DNA of 64,000 nucleotides from an uncultured Muribaculaceae bacterium (lineage in GTDB: Bacteria; Bacteroidota; Bacteroidia; Bacteroidales; Muribaculaceae). The DNA lies in the NCBI GenBank assembly GCA_910579105.1, contig CAJTRT010000003.1, forward strand, positions 25,547-89,546, given 5' to 3'. Both the position numbers and the translations under genes were made by a program. Of the stretch, positions 25,482 through 34,091 are shown piece by piece (the stretch's first letter is position 1; each line of letters opens with the position of its first letter). The notes under the pieces were generated by a model. That model saw nothing but the letters and a program-made list of their open reading frames with translations, did no database searches and was not told where the DNA came from.

Positions 25482-28064
25482 ATGCTGGAAGACGATCGGA
25501 TTATAAAGATCAATATCGAGAACGAGATGAAGTCGGCCTACATCGATTATTCGATGTCGGTCATCGTCTCGCGAGCCCTACCTGATGTCCGCGACGGCCT
25601 CAAGCCCGTCCACCGCCGCGTGCTCTACGGAATGAACGAGATGGGCAACACCTCCGACAGGCCCCACAAGAAGGCCGCCAACGCCGTCGGCGAGGTCATG
25701 GGTAAGTACCACCCCCACGGCGACTCGTCGATTTATGGCACGATAGTGCGCATGGCGCAGTCATGGGCCATGCGCGAGATGCTTGTCGACGGCCACGGCA
25801 ACTTCGGCTCGATCGACGGCGACGGCCCCGCGGCCATGCGTTACACGGAGGTGCGCCTCCGCAAGATAGGCGAGGAGATGCTCCGCGACATCGATTCGGA
25901 GACCGTCGACTTCGTGCCGACTTACGACAACGCCCGCAAGGAGCCGGTGGTGCTCCCGACGCGTATCCCCAACCTGCTGGTCAACGGCTCGTCGGGTATC
26001 GCCGTCGGTATGGCTACCAACATGCCGACCCACAATCTCGCGGAGTCAATCGACGCCTCTGTGGCGCTGTTGGAGAATCCCGAGATCACCATCCCCGAGC
26101 TGATGCGTTTCATCCCGGCTCCCGACTTCCCCACCGGGGGCACCATCTACGGTTACGCCGGGGTGCGCGAGGCTTATGAGACGGGCCGCGGCCGCGTGGT
26201 GATACGCGCCAAGGCCGACATCGAGCAGGAAAAGGAGCACGAGACCATCATCGTGCGCGAGATTCCCTACGGAGTCAACAAGGCCGAGCTCATCAAATAC
26301 ATCGCCGAGCTTGTCACAGAGAAGAAGCTCGACGGCATCGCCGACATAAACGACGAGAGCGACTACAAGGGGATGCGCATCGTCATCAAGCTGCGCCAGG
26401 ACGCGAACTCCAACGTGGTGCTCAACAAGCTGTACAAGATGACCCCCATGCAGAGCGCTTTCGCGGTGAACAACGTGGCGCTTGTAAATGGTCGTCCGAA
26501 GCTGCTCAACCTTAAGGAAATAGTGCAGGCGTTCGTCGAGCACCGCCACGAGGTCGTGATACGCCGCACCCGCTACGAGCTGGCAAAGGCCCAGGAACGC
26601 GCCCACATCCTCGAGGGACTGATTATCGCCTCCGACAATATAGACGAGGTAATCCATATCATACGTAACGCCGCGTCGCCCGACGACGCCCGGCAGCAGC
26701 TCTCGGCCCGCTTCGGCCTGAGCGACGCGCAGACCCAGGCCATCGTGGAGATGCGCCTGCGCCAGCTCACCGGCCTGGAGCAGGACAAGCTCCACGCCCA
26801 GTATGACGAGCTGCAGAAACTCATCGCCCACCTGAACCTTATCCTCACCGACGAGGAGGTGTGCCGCGGGGTGATCAAGGAAGAGCTGCTCGAGGTCAAG
26901 GAGAAATACGGCGACGCCCGCAAGACCGATATAGAATACACCGCCGGCGAGTTCAATGCCGAGGATTTCTATGCCGACGACGAGATGATAATCACCATCT
27001 CGCACATGGGCTACATCAAGCGCACGCCCCTTACCGAGTTCCGCGCGCAGAACCGAGGCGGGGTGGGGTCGCGCGGCAGCAACACCCGCGAGGAGGACTT
27101 CATCGAGTACATCTATCCGGCCTCGATGCACAACAACATCCTCTTCTTCACCCAGCGCGGAATGGTGTACAAGATGAAGGTGTACGAGATTCCCGAGGGC
27201 GCGAAGAACACCAAGGGACGCGCCATACAGAACCTGCTCAACATAGAGCCGGGCGACGCCGTTAACGCCTTCATCCGCTGCAAGAACCTTGACGACGCCG
27301 AGTTCACCTCGTCGCACAACCTGGTGTTCGCCACCCGCAACGGCGTGATCAAGAAGACATCCCTGGCCGAATACGCCCGCGTAAACATCAAGGGCAAGAA
27401 GGCCATCATCATCCGCGAGGGTGACCAGGTGATCGGCGTGGAGCTGACCGACGGCAACAGCGAGATCATCATGGCCAACCGCGAGGGGCGCGCCATCCGC
27501 TTCAACGAGGGGACTGTGCGCCAGATGGGCCGCGTCTCCACCGGTGTGCGCGGCATGACGCTCAGCGGCCCCGGCGACGAAGTGGTCGGCATGATCTGCA
27601 TGGAGCCCGAGGATACGCGCAACGTAATGGTGATTTCTGAGAACGGCTACGGCAAGCGCTCGCTGCTCGACGGTTACCGCATAACCAACCGCGGAGGCAA
27701 GGGTGTCAAGACGATGAACATCACCGATAAGACCGGCAAGCTCGTGGCCATAAAGAGCGTCACTGACGACAACGACCTGGTGATAATCAACCGCTCGGGC
27801 ATAACGTTGCGCGTGCGCGTCGCCGACATCGGCGTGTATGGCCGCGCCACACAGGGTGTGCGCATAATCAACCTCTCGGCCCGCGGCGACGAGATCGCAT
27901 CGGTATGCTGCGTGGACACCGATCCCGAAGAGGAGGCAGTCGAGGCAGTCGAGAATCCCGAGGTGCTCGAAGGGGAGCCGGAGGATAACACACTCGACAC
28001 CGATGACGATGTGGTTGCCGACGACGAAACCGAGGATGAAGGCGCGACGGAGGCAGACGAGTAA
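25482..28064 (+). CDS. gyrA: DNA gyrase subunit A
   Basis: 860 residues. The breakage-reunion domain has KYHPHGDSSIYGTIVRMAQ (quinolone region) and the active Tyr in AAMRYTEVRL near residue 121. The C-terminal beta-pinwheel carries a GyrA-box-like ITNRGGKGVKTMN, followed by a 45-residue acidic tail. The enzyme introduces negative supercoils with GyrB. The residue equivalent to E. coli Ser83 is Ser, while the Asp87 equivalent is Gly (residue 86). A TPR gene follows by 45 bases, an arrangement I associate with Bacteroidales. Confidence 0.95.
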   Translation: MLEDDRIIKINIENEMKSAYIDYSMSVIVSRALPDVRDGLKPVHRRVLYGMNEMGNTSDRPHKKAANAVGEVMGKYHPHGDSSIYGTIVRMAQSWAMREMLVDGHGNFGSIDGDGPAAMRYTEVRLRKIGEEMLRDIDSETVDFVPTYDNARKEPVVLPTRIPNLLVNGSSGIAVGMATNMPTHNLAESIDASVALLENPEITIPELMRFIPAPDFPTGGTIYGYAGVREAYETGRGRVVIRAKADIEQEKEHETIIVREIPYGVNKAELIKYIAELVTEKKLDGIADINDESDYKGMRIVIKLRQDANSNVVLNKLYKMTPMQSAFAVNNVALVNGRPKLLNLKEIVQAFVEHRHEVVIRRTRYELAKAQERAHILEGLIIASDNIDEVIHIIRNAASPDDARQQLSARFGLSDAQTQAIVEMRLRQLTGLEQDKLHAQYDELQKLIAHLNLILTDEEVCRGVIKEELLEVKEKYGDARKTDIEYTAGEFNAEDFYADDEMIITISHMGYIKRTPLTEFRAQNRGGVGSRGSNTREEDFIEYIYPASMHNNILFFTQRGMVYKMKVYEIPEGAKNTKGRAIQNLLNIEPGDAVNAFIRCKNLDDAEFTSSHNLVFATRNGVIKKTSLAEYARVNIKGKKAIIIREGDQVIGVELTDGNSEIIMANREGRAIRFNEGTVRQMGRVSTGVRGMTLSGPGDEVVGMICMEPEDTRNVMVISENGYGKRSLLDGYRITNRGGKGVKTMNITDKTGKLVAIKSVTDDNDLVIINRSGITLRVRVADIGVYGRATQGVRIINLSARGDEIASVCCVDTDPEEEAVEAVENPEVLEGEPEDNTLDTDDDVVADDETEDEGATEADE

Positions 28065-28109
28065 TCTTAACGCTATAAATTAACACCTAAACATAATATA
28101 ACGAAAGTT

Positions 28110-29324
28110 ATGAAGAAAATCAGCTTCCTGGGCATCTCGCTGACATTCGCCCTGGCTGCCTTCGGGCAGACACAGTTGGTCAAGGATGCCGAGCGTGCCA
28201 TGAAATCAGCTCCTGAGAAGTATCCTCAGAACATCGAGACCCTGAAACCCGCTATGACAAACCCCGAGACTGCCGGACAGGCCTACACCTGGTATGTCGC
28301 CGGAAAGGGCGCTTTCGACTTCTTCGACAACCAGCAGGTCGTGGCCCAGATGGGCAAGGAGGTCGACAAGAAGGCTCTCGGCCATTCACTCATCGACGGC
28401 TACGGCTATTTCCAGACGGCGCTCCCCCTGGACACTGTTACCGATGCCAAGGGCAAGGTCAAGACGAAGTATTCCAAGGATATGGTCAAGATGATCGTAG
28501 GCCACTACAACGACTTCTCCAACGCCGCCCTCTATCTCTGGGAGGTCGAGGACTATGCTGGCGCGGTAGAGGCCTGGAACCTCTTCGTTGAGAACCGTAA
28601 CAACCCCGTGCTCCTCAAAAACGGCCTTAAGGCTCAGCCCGACTCGATTTACGGAGAAATCCTCTTCAACATGGGCATCGGCAACTCGCTGCTCCAGAAC
28701 AACGAAGGCGCGCTGAAGAACTTCAAGGACGCCATCTCCATGGGCTACACCAAGAAGAACGCCTTCGACTACGCCATATCCGCCGCGTCAGCGATGAATA
28801 ACGCCGCCGAAATGGCCGCTATCGCCGAGCAGGCATATCCCATCTATGGTGCCGAGGACAGCCGATATATCGGTTACATCATCAACAACTACCTCGACAA
28901 GAAGGACTTCGCCGCCGCTGACGCTATGATTGACAAGTATCTCGCCGCCGATCCCAACAACGCCCAGCTCTACTTCGTGAAGGGCGTGGTGCTCGAGACC
29001 GAGAACAAGAACGCCGAGGCCAAGGAAGCCTACAAGAAGGCTGTGGAACTTGACCCCAAGAACGCCAACGCGCTCTTCCGCATCGGCTACTCCATCTATC
29101 AGGAGGCTTGCGCGATCGACGAGAAGGATGGCGGCGGCCTGAGCAACGAGGAGTACAAGAAGCTCCGCGAGACCCGCATCGACCCCCTCTTCCGCGAGGC
29201 CAGCAAGTACATCGAGGAGTCCTACAAGCTCGACGACCAGAACTCCGACGCCCGCTCGGTGCTCCGCTCCATCTACTACAACCTCAACGACGAAGAGAAC
29301 CTCAAGCGCGTCGAGGCAATGTAA
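28110..29324 (+). CDS. Secreted tetratricopeptide-repeat protein
   Basis: 404 residues. Signal peptide MKKISFLGISLTFALAAFGQ, then helical repeats; canonical TPR units are clear in the C-terminal half (NNAQLYFVKGVVLETENKNA then AYKKAVELDPKNANALFRIG). The protein should be periplasmic or outer-membrane associated and act as a protein-interaction scaffold. Codon choice looks strongly biased, in line with high expression. It follows gyrA and precedes a strong terminator. Confidence 0.88.
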   Translation: MKKISFLGISLTFALAAFGQTQLVKDAERAMKSAPEKYPQNIETLKPAMTNPETAGQAYTWYVAGKGAFDFFDNQQVVAQMGKEVDKKALGHSLIDGYGYFQTALPLDTVTDAKGKVKTKYSKDMVKMIVGHYNDFSNAALYLWEVEDYAGAVEAWNLFVENRNNPVLLKNGLKAQPDSIYGEILFNMGIGNSLLQNNEGALKNFKDAISMGYTKKNAFDYAISAASAMNNAAEMAAIAEQAYPIYGAEDSRYIGYIINNYLDKKDFAAADAMIDKYLAADPNNAQLYFVKGVVLETENKNAEAKEAYKKAVELDPKNANALFRIGYSIYQEACAIDEKDGGGLSNEEYKKLRETRIDPLFREASKYIEESYKLDDQNSDARSVLRSIYYNLNDEENLKRVEAM

Positions 29325-29358
29325 AAATCTCCCGCGTTTGACAATCCAATAGACAAAT

Positions 29359-29394
29359 AGAGCGCCGTGGCATCCCATTATGCCACGGCGCTCT
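29359..29394 (+). terminator. gyrA-TPR operon terminator
   Basis: Perfect 15-bp stem (29359-29373 with 29380-29394), six-base loop, then GTATGTTTG. It lies 35 bases after the TPR stop. Confidence 0.8.
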
Positions 29395-29526
29395 GTATGT
29401 TTGATTGGTTTAAGCCGGGGCCATTCCTAATATCGGTCAATCGTTGGTTGCTGGTATGGTGCAAGCAAAACGGTATGGATGTATAGGTAATTCTCTGATA
29501 ATAGATGATATGTAAGAAAAATTTGT

Positions 29527-29535
29527 TAACTTTAC
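29527..29535 (+). promoter_or_regulatory. -7 box of the AT-rich membrane-gene pair
   Basis: TAACTTTAC, one mismatch to consensus, with only three bases between it and the GTG at 29539. Either the mRNA is leaderless or the true start lies further in. Confidence 0.5.
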
Positions 29536-29538
29536 GAC

Positions 29539-29988
29539 GTGGAAATATTGATATTACATCGTAAACAAATTTCTCAAATTTTACTTTCTGCCTTGACTCT
29601 GCTTGCAGGAGGTATGATTTATATTATATTTCGCTCGGATTCTTTGTTGATGTTTGATTGGTTCAGTTACATTGGAGTCGATAAGCAAATCAGTTTTCTG
29701 CGCGAAAAATTTGGCGATACTTCGATCTATCTCTGGGTAAAGTATAATCTCCCTGCTGCTTTATGGCTTTTCTCCTATATGTATTGTATTAATGCTATTT
29801 GGGGTAGAACGAAATACGAAAGATTGAAGATTGTCTTCCTTTGGACTCTGCCTTTCGTGGCTGTTCTTTCAGAACTACTACAATTATGTGGCTTTATATC
29901 AGGTACTTTTGATGTGTTAGATCTCATTGCATATCTGCTGGCCATAATTTTGTTTATCATTCTACCTCATACAAACTATGAAAATTAG
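29539..29988 (+). CDS. Small polytopic membrane protein, VanZ-like
   Basis: 149 residues with four hydrophobic helices. Near the C-terminus LSELLQLCGFISGTFDVLDL followed by a last helix resembles the conserved end of VanZ-like proteins, whose function is mostly unknown. The GTG start is chosen because the frame opens there just after the -7 box; an internal start is possible. The DNA is AT-rich compared with gyrA, suggesting acquired sequence. The stop lies 11 bases inside the next gene. Confidence 0.6.
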   Translation: MEILILHRKQISQILLSALTLLAGGMIYIIFRSDSLLMFDWFSYIGVDKQISFLREKFGDTSIYLWVKYNLPAALWLFSYMYCINAIWGRTKYERLKIVFLWTLPFVAVLSELLQLCGFISGTFDVLDLIAYLLAIILFIILPHTNYEN

Positions 29989-30688
29989 ATTTCTTTTATC
30001 CTCAGTAGCGTTGGCTCTTTTCGCAATGATGGGTGGCGGTTCTGTTGATGAAGACGGAAGCCTTTCTGCTTGGGTTTGGATTGTGATTATTGGCTTCGTT
30101 GTCATTTTTGTCATTGCAGCAATTCAAGGTATTGTGCATGAAGATGAGGAGAGAGAACGAGCTAACGCGGAATTAGAACGTAAAAAACAACAAGAGGCTG
30201 AAAAGAAAAGCGCCTACGACACATGGTTTCAAACCTATTCGGTACAACACGGTGTCCCTGATAAGTCCATAATTATCGAGGCCAATGAGATAGAAGGGTG
30301 CATACATATACATGAATCGAAAAAAGAAATATTCCTTAAAGGCCAGACTTATCCTTTCAAGGATATTATGAGCTGCACGTTCTCGGATAATCCTACAATA
30401 ATCAAGGGAGCGGTTACAGCTGTTACCAAATCAAAAAACGGTAGCGCTATCGGCCGGGCAATCGTTGGTGACGTTATCGCCGGTCCTGCTGGTGCGATAA
30501 TTGGTGGAACTACTGGTAAAAATACCACCGAGTTTAAGCATGAGAACGATCGCGTGATTCATAATTACACAGTTCTTGTAAATGTCAATAGCATTGCGAA
30601 CCCCTTAGTGAGAATAGAAACAAGAGAAGACGGCGAACTCACGAATGAAATTGTAGCTTTGATGAATGTGATCATGGCCCGCAACTAA
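29978..30688 (+). CDS. Membrane-anchored protein with glycine-zipper segment, unknown function
   Basis: 236 residues, not recognised. N-terminal hydrophobic segment (residues 4-20), a second helix AWVWIVIIGFVVIFVIAAIQ at about 31-50, then a charged coiled-coil stretch (ERERANAELERKKQQEAEKK). The C-terminal half is mostly beta, interrupted by the glycine-rich GRAIVGDVIAGPAGAIIGGT near residues 163-182, which could insert in a membrane. It overlaps the upstream VanZ-like gene and shares its AT-rich composition. Confidence 0.6.
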   Translation: MKIRFLLSSVALALFAMMGGGSVDEDGSLSAWVWIVIIGFVVIFVIAAIQGIVHEDEERERANAELERKKQQEAEKKSAYDTWFQTYSVQHGVPDKSIIIEANEIEGCIHIHESKKEIFLKGQTYPFKDIMSCTFSDNPTIIKGAVTAVTKSKNGSAIGRAIVGDVIAGPAGAIIGGTTGKNTTEFKHENDRVIHNYTVLVNVNSIANPLVRIETREDGELTNEIVALMNVIMARN

Positions 30689-30990
30689 TTTTCTTGTCGC
30701 TGATTTCAAATCGTCCATAACTTTGCTAACGAAGGTGCCAAGTTCTGGACATTCCTTTTTGCGAACACAAATTCAATTCAACCATCTGAAACTTCAATTA
30801 ATAGGAAAAGATCAAGTGTGGTGAGAAAATTTAATCAGCATTGTAATACGAAACAGCAATAGCTCCGCATCTGCAAGATTATGCGGCGGTGGTGTAGCTG
30901 TTTATTGTATGCCATATTATTGCCGTTAGAACATATCATAAAATGCGGGAAACATATGGCTTTTGATTTTGTTATTGATATTAAAAATAG

Positions 30991-30999
30991 TATCTTTGC
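30991..30999 (+). promoter_or_regulatory. hicAB promoter -7 box
   Basis: TATCTTTGC, an exact consensus match, 22 bases before the hicA ATG. The remaining gap from 30689 is AT-rich and shows only a short hairpin around 30870-30895; no gene is evident. Confidence 0.65.
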
Positions 31000-31021
31000 G
31001 AGTGGAATAATCGAAGATTAA

Positions 31022-31273
31022 ATGAGCAAGAAAGAAAAGTTGGTTGCGAGGTTGTTGTCTCAGCCGAGGAATTTCACTTATAATGAAGCCAAGACGCTGA
31101 TGGGGCTGCTTGGCTTTGAGGAAAGCAATAAGGGGCGAACTTCGGGTTCGAGGGTTGAATTCTACTATGAAGATTATTCGGTAATATTACATAAACCGCA
31201 TCCAGGCAATGAGCTGAAGCCTTATCAAATTCGACAATTAATTGAATATCTTAACAAATATAAATTTATTTAA
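31022..31273 (+). CDS. hicA: HicA-family mRNA interferase toxin
   Basis: 83 residues with the HicA double-stranded RNA-binding-like fold: NFTYNEAKTLMGLLGFEE, GSRVEFYYEDYSVILHKPHP, then QIRQLIEYLNKY. The His in LHKPHPG is the usual catalytic residue. HicA cleaves mRNAs when free of its partner. The antitoxin gene begins two bases after the stop. Confidence 0.87.
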   Translation: MSKKEKLVARLLSQPRNFTYNEAKTLMGLLGFEESNKGRTSGSRVEFYYEDYSVILHKPHPGNELKPYQIRQLIEYLNKYKFI

Positions 31274-31275
31274 CT

Positions 31276-31620
31276 ATGGGATTATTGAAATATAAGGGTT
31301 ATACTGGCTCCGTTGAATTTAACGAAGAGGATAATTGCCTGTTCGGCAAAGTACAAGGACTGAAGAAAGTACTGATTTCATATGAAGGAAGTACCGTCGG
31401 CGAGATTAAACGGGATTTTGAAGCTGCAATAGACGATTATCTCGCAAGCTGTGAGGCGCGAGGAATCGAACCGGCGAAGCCATTCAGTGGCAGGTTTGTG
31501 GTGCGTATGCCTTCGGAGTTGCACAGCCGCATCGCCGGCATAGCATCTGCGACGGGAACGACAATAAATGACTTTATCAATCGTGCGATAGTCAACGAAG
31601 TACGCCACACAGCTTTTTAA
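31276..31620 (+). CDS. hicB: HicB-family antitoxin with ribbon-helix-helix domain
   Basis: 114 residues. N-terminal degraded RNase H-like part (YKGYTGSVEFNEEDNCLFGK) and C-terminal DNA-binding ribbon-helix-helix (GRFVVRMPSELHSRIAGIA then TTINDFINRAIV). It neutralises HicA and represses the operon. Toxin-first order is usual for hicAB. The pair sits in an AT-rich accessory patch between core operons. Confidence 0.87.
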   Translation: MGLLKYKGYTGSVEFNEEDNCLFGKVQGLKKVLISYEGSTVGEIKRDFEAAIDDYLASCEARGIEPAKPFSGRFVVRMPSELHSRIAGIASATGTTINDFINRAIVNEVRHTAF

Positions 31621-31649
31621 TTTCGTGTAATATGTATCTGGTGATGTAG

Positions 31650-32666
31650 CTATGGCTGAAACTGGATGAATTCCGAGGCGGTGGAAACCGCGCGGTTGAA
31701 TGAGGCGGCCTGGCCGGGCACGGTTATGAAGAGGTGGACGGAGCCGGGAATGACTTCATAGCGGGTCGCTATGCCGAGGCTGCTTATACGGTTGGCAAAG
31801 TGCGCTCCCTGGTCTTTGAGTATGTCGCGGTCGGCGGCGAGAATCATGGTTGGCGGAAGCACGCGCAGCATCGCGTCGGGTGCGTCGGCTGGAGAGACCA
31901 GCGGATTCGCTGTCTCGGAGGTGTACGCGTCGTTAAAGGCATCCATCAGCTTGCCGTCGAGGCCGAATCCGGCATCGAATTTATGCCAGCTTGCCGAGCT
32001 GTCGTTGTAAGCCTTGGTTACCGGGTAGAATGTTACCAGGCTGTTGAATGTGTTGGCGGGGAAACTCAGGGCGGTGGCGATCGCGAGGTTGCCCCCGGAG
32101 CTGTCGCCTCCTAACGATATGCCGGAGCATTTCCAGGCGTCAAGGCTGTCGATGGCGGTTTTGACTGACTGAACGCAGTCGTCCAGACCGGCGGGGAATG
32201 GATGCTCGGGAGCGAGCCGGTAGTCAACGGCAAGCACCGCTATGCCGTTCCGGGCGACGGCGGCGCAGAAGCGCGAGCAGCTGTTGATGCTGCCGATAGT
32301 CCATCCTCCGCCGTGGAAATAAACCAGGAGTGGCAGTGTGTCGTTGTCATAGCGGTCGCGTCTGAACAGCGCGAGGTGGTCGCCGACTTGTAAACGCTTA
32401 ACGTCGGACGGAAGGTCGGACGTTGTGTTCCGGGAGGACCTGACGGAATCGAGCATTCGCGAGTCGCCTGATATGGCTCGCCTCACGGCTTCTGTCTGGC
32501 GTTGGCTGAGATTTTTCGGGATTCCGGCGATGAATGTGTCGGCTTCGCGGCGGTATATCGTTTCGTCGCTGGGAGTCTCTGCGTTAATGATTGATGTGGC
32601 GATGCTGCCCGCCGTAAGCAGGATTGCCGTGAATGAACGTAATGCCGCAAGTGGTCGGTTTGTCAT
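31650..32666 (-). CDS. Alpha/beta hydrolase, HSL (bacterial family IV) esterase
   Basis: 338 residues from the ATG at 32666, giving a signal-like N-terminus (FTAILLTAGSIATSIINAE). Oxyanion-hole motif YFHGGGWTIGS, VDYRLAPEHPFPAGLDDC, nucleophile GGDSSGGNLA, acid Asp in MILAADRDIL and the His in PGSVHLF form the complete catalytic set. These enzymes hydrolyse short acyl esters. The start overlaps the DUF5131 stop by four bases, so the two are probably co-translated. Confidence 0.88.
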   Translation of the reverse strand: MTNRPLAALRSFTAILLTAGSIATSIINAETPSDETIYRREADTFIAGIPKNLSQRQTEAVRRAISGDSRMLDSVRSSRNTTSDLPSDVKRLQVGDHLALFRRDRYDNDTLPLLVYFHGGGWTIGSINSCSRFCAAVARNGIAVLAVDYRLAPEHPFPAGLDDCVQSVKTAIDSLDAWKCSGISLGGDSSGGNLAIATALSFPANTFNSLVTFYPVTKAYNDSSASWHKFDAGFGLDGKLMDAFNDAYTSETANPLVSPADAPDAMLRVLPPTMILAADRDILKDQGAHFANRISSLGIATRYEVIPGSVHLFITVPGQAASFNRAVSTASEFIQFQP

Positions 32667-33403
32667 TTGATAGGGTTGTGTGTCGCGGTGTCGAGGCCGG
32701 CCCGGCGCGCCTGGGAGTGCTGGAGGGAGCGGGGGATCTGGTATAGGCGGCCGTCTTTGAGGAGGTGGGAGCCTGTCTGGTGGAAGCAGAATGGGATGGA
32801 GGCGTCGAGGCACTGGCGGCTGAGGCCGAGCACCCAGTCGAAGTCGAGGGCGCGGGCATATCTGCCGGATTCGCCCCCGACGGAGACCTCCTCGATTTTC
32901 TCCGGGTCGAGGTATGGCTCCAGGTCGAGCCGTTCCAAAAGCGGTGCGGCCACGACCAGACGGTGGCGAATCGGGATGGAGAGGAATATGGGTAGGCGGT
33001 GGTCGGCGCGGTCCTGGTTCTCGACTGTGCATCCCACGGCCACGTTTTCATAGCCGTCGCTCCAGTCGGGAGGGAGGCAGTCGGGGAGGCGCTCAATGCG
33101 TTTGGTGAAGAAAAAGAAAGAGCATTCGGGTCGCCGGCGTATGATTTCCCATATTTCGGGCCGCCATTCGTCGGCCTCCTCGATCAGGAAGTCTGAGGTA
33201 AAGCAGAGGGCGAACTCCGTGCCGGCAGGGAATTTCCAGTCCTTGTGCCTGTCGCGGCGGAGGGGGAGGTTGAACGAGGCGGTCCTGCGCACCTCGTCGG
33301 GCGGGATGGCTGTGCCGAAAGCCGCGTCCTCGCGGTAGACATAGCAGTGGCGGCATCCGGCGCTGATTTTGTGGCAGCCGTGCCACGGATTCCACATCGG
33401 CAT
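32663..33403 (-). CDS. DUF5131 (phage Gp37/Gp68-like) protein
   Basis: 246 residues. The start MPMWNPWHGCHKISAGCRHC with following YVYRED contains a Cys-rich signature (CxxxxxxCxxC) typical of DUF5131, a family distantly related to radical-SAM proteins and common in phages and Bacteroidetes chromosomes. Other conserved text is CFTSDFLIEEADEWRPEIW and EEVSVGGESG. No reaction is established to my knowledge. Operon member after AIM24. Confidence 0.8.
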   Translation of the reverse strand: MPMWNPWHGCHKISAGCRHCYVYREDAAFGTAIPPDEVRRTASFNLPLRRDRHKDWKFPAGTEFALCFTSDFLIEEADEWRPEIWEIIRRRPECSFFFFTKRIERLPDCLPPDWSDGYENVAVGCTVENQDRADHRLPIFLSIPIRHRLVVAAPLLERLDLEPYLDPEKIEEVSVGGESGRYARALDFDWVLGLSRQCLDASIPFCFHQTGSHLLKDGRLYQIPRSLQHSQARRAGLDTATHNPIK

Positions 33404-33416
33404 GGCGCTTAGCAGG

Positions 33417-34052
33417 TTATTCCTCTGTGGTTAGGAGTGAACCAGGAGAGAGGTACACGCGTCCCGGGCCGGTGACGCAGAGCATGGAGAAGCCTTCTCC
33501 ACCGAAAAAATTGTCGGCGGAGACGTTGGCCGACATACGGCTCTCGTCGATGCCCCGGAGGGCTATTATGTGGTTCTCGTCGAGTTCCACCCGTTCGCCT
33601 GGCCGGAGGTCGAGAACCAGTGGCTCGTCTTTCGTGTCAAGGTAGACGGTGCCGTTGCCGGAAATTTTCTGCAAGAAAAGCCCCATACCTCCCATAAAGC
33701 CGCGGAAGGAGATTTTTGAACTGATTTCCATCCGGCTGTCGGAGGCGACGAACACGCCGCTGTGGCACAAAAGTGTCTCGCTCTCTATTTTTACCGGGAG
33801 CAGTCCGCAGGAGCTTCCGATGACGGCTTTCCGAGGCACGCCGCAGTCGTTGTAAAGGCGTATGACGAACAGCGATTCTCCCGACAGTTTCGCCTTGAGG
33901 ATGCGCTTCAGGCCTGATCCGTTGAGCCCTACCTCTTTTCGCAAGCCGGCTTCGAGACAGATAAGCGCCCCTTTCTGGGCGAAGAATTCCTCGCCCGGAA
34001 AGAGGGTTATATCAAGATGCTGTATGAAGTTGCCGGAAAGTTTGCAATCCAT
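33417..34052 (-). CDS. AIM24 family protein
   Basis: 211 residues of beta-rich sequence with RGFMGGMGLFLQKISGNGTV and LRPGERVELDENHIIAL, the signature of the AIM24/TIGR00266 family (double-stranded beta-helix). Bacterial members have no firm function. It lies 40 bases after purA and 13 before DUF5131. Confidence 0.83.
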   Translation of the reverse strand: MDCKLSGNFIQHLDITLFPGEEFFAQKGALICLEAGLRKEVGLNGSGLKRILKAKLSGESLFVIRLYNDCGVPRKAVIGSSCGLLPVKIESETLLCHSGVFVASDSRMEISSKISFRGFMGGMGLFLQKISGNGTVYLDTKDEPLVLDLRPGERVELDENHIIALRGIDESRMSANVSADNFFGGEGFSMLCVTGPGRVYLSPGSLLTTEE

Positions 34053-34091
34053 GGGGTGTGTCGCGGTGGGAGGGATGCCCGGGTGGCGTTA

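Noticed and set aside
26046..27317. 423-codon minus-strand frame
   Set aside because: Antisense to gyrA.
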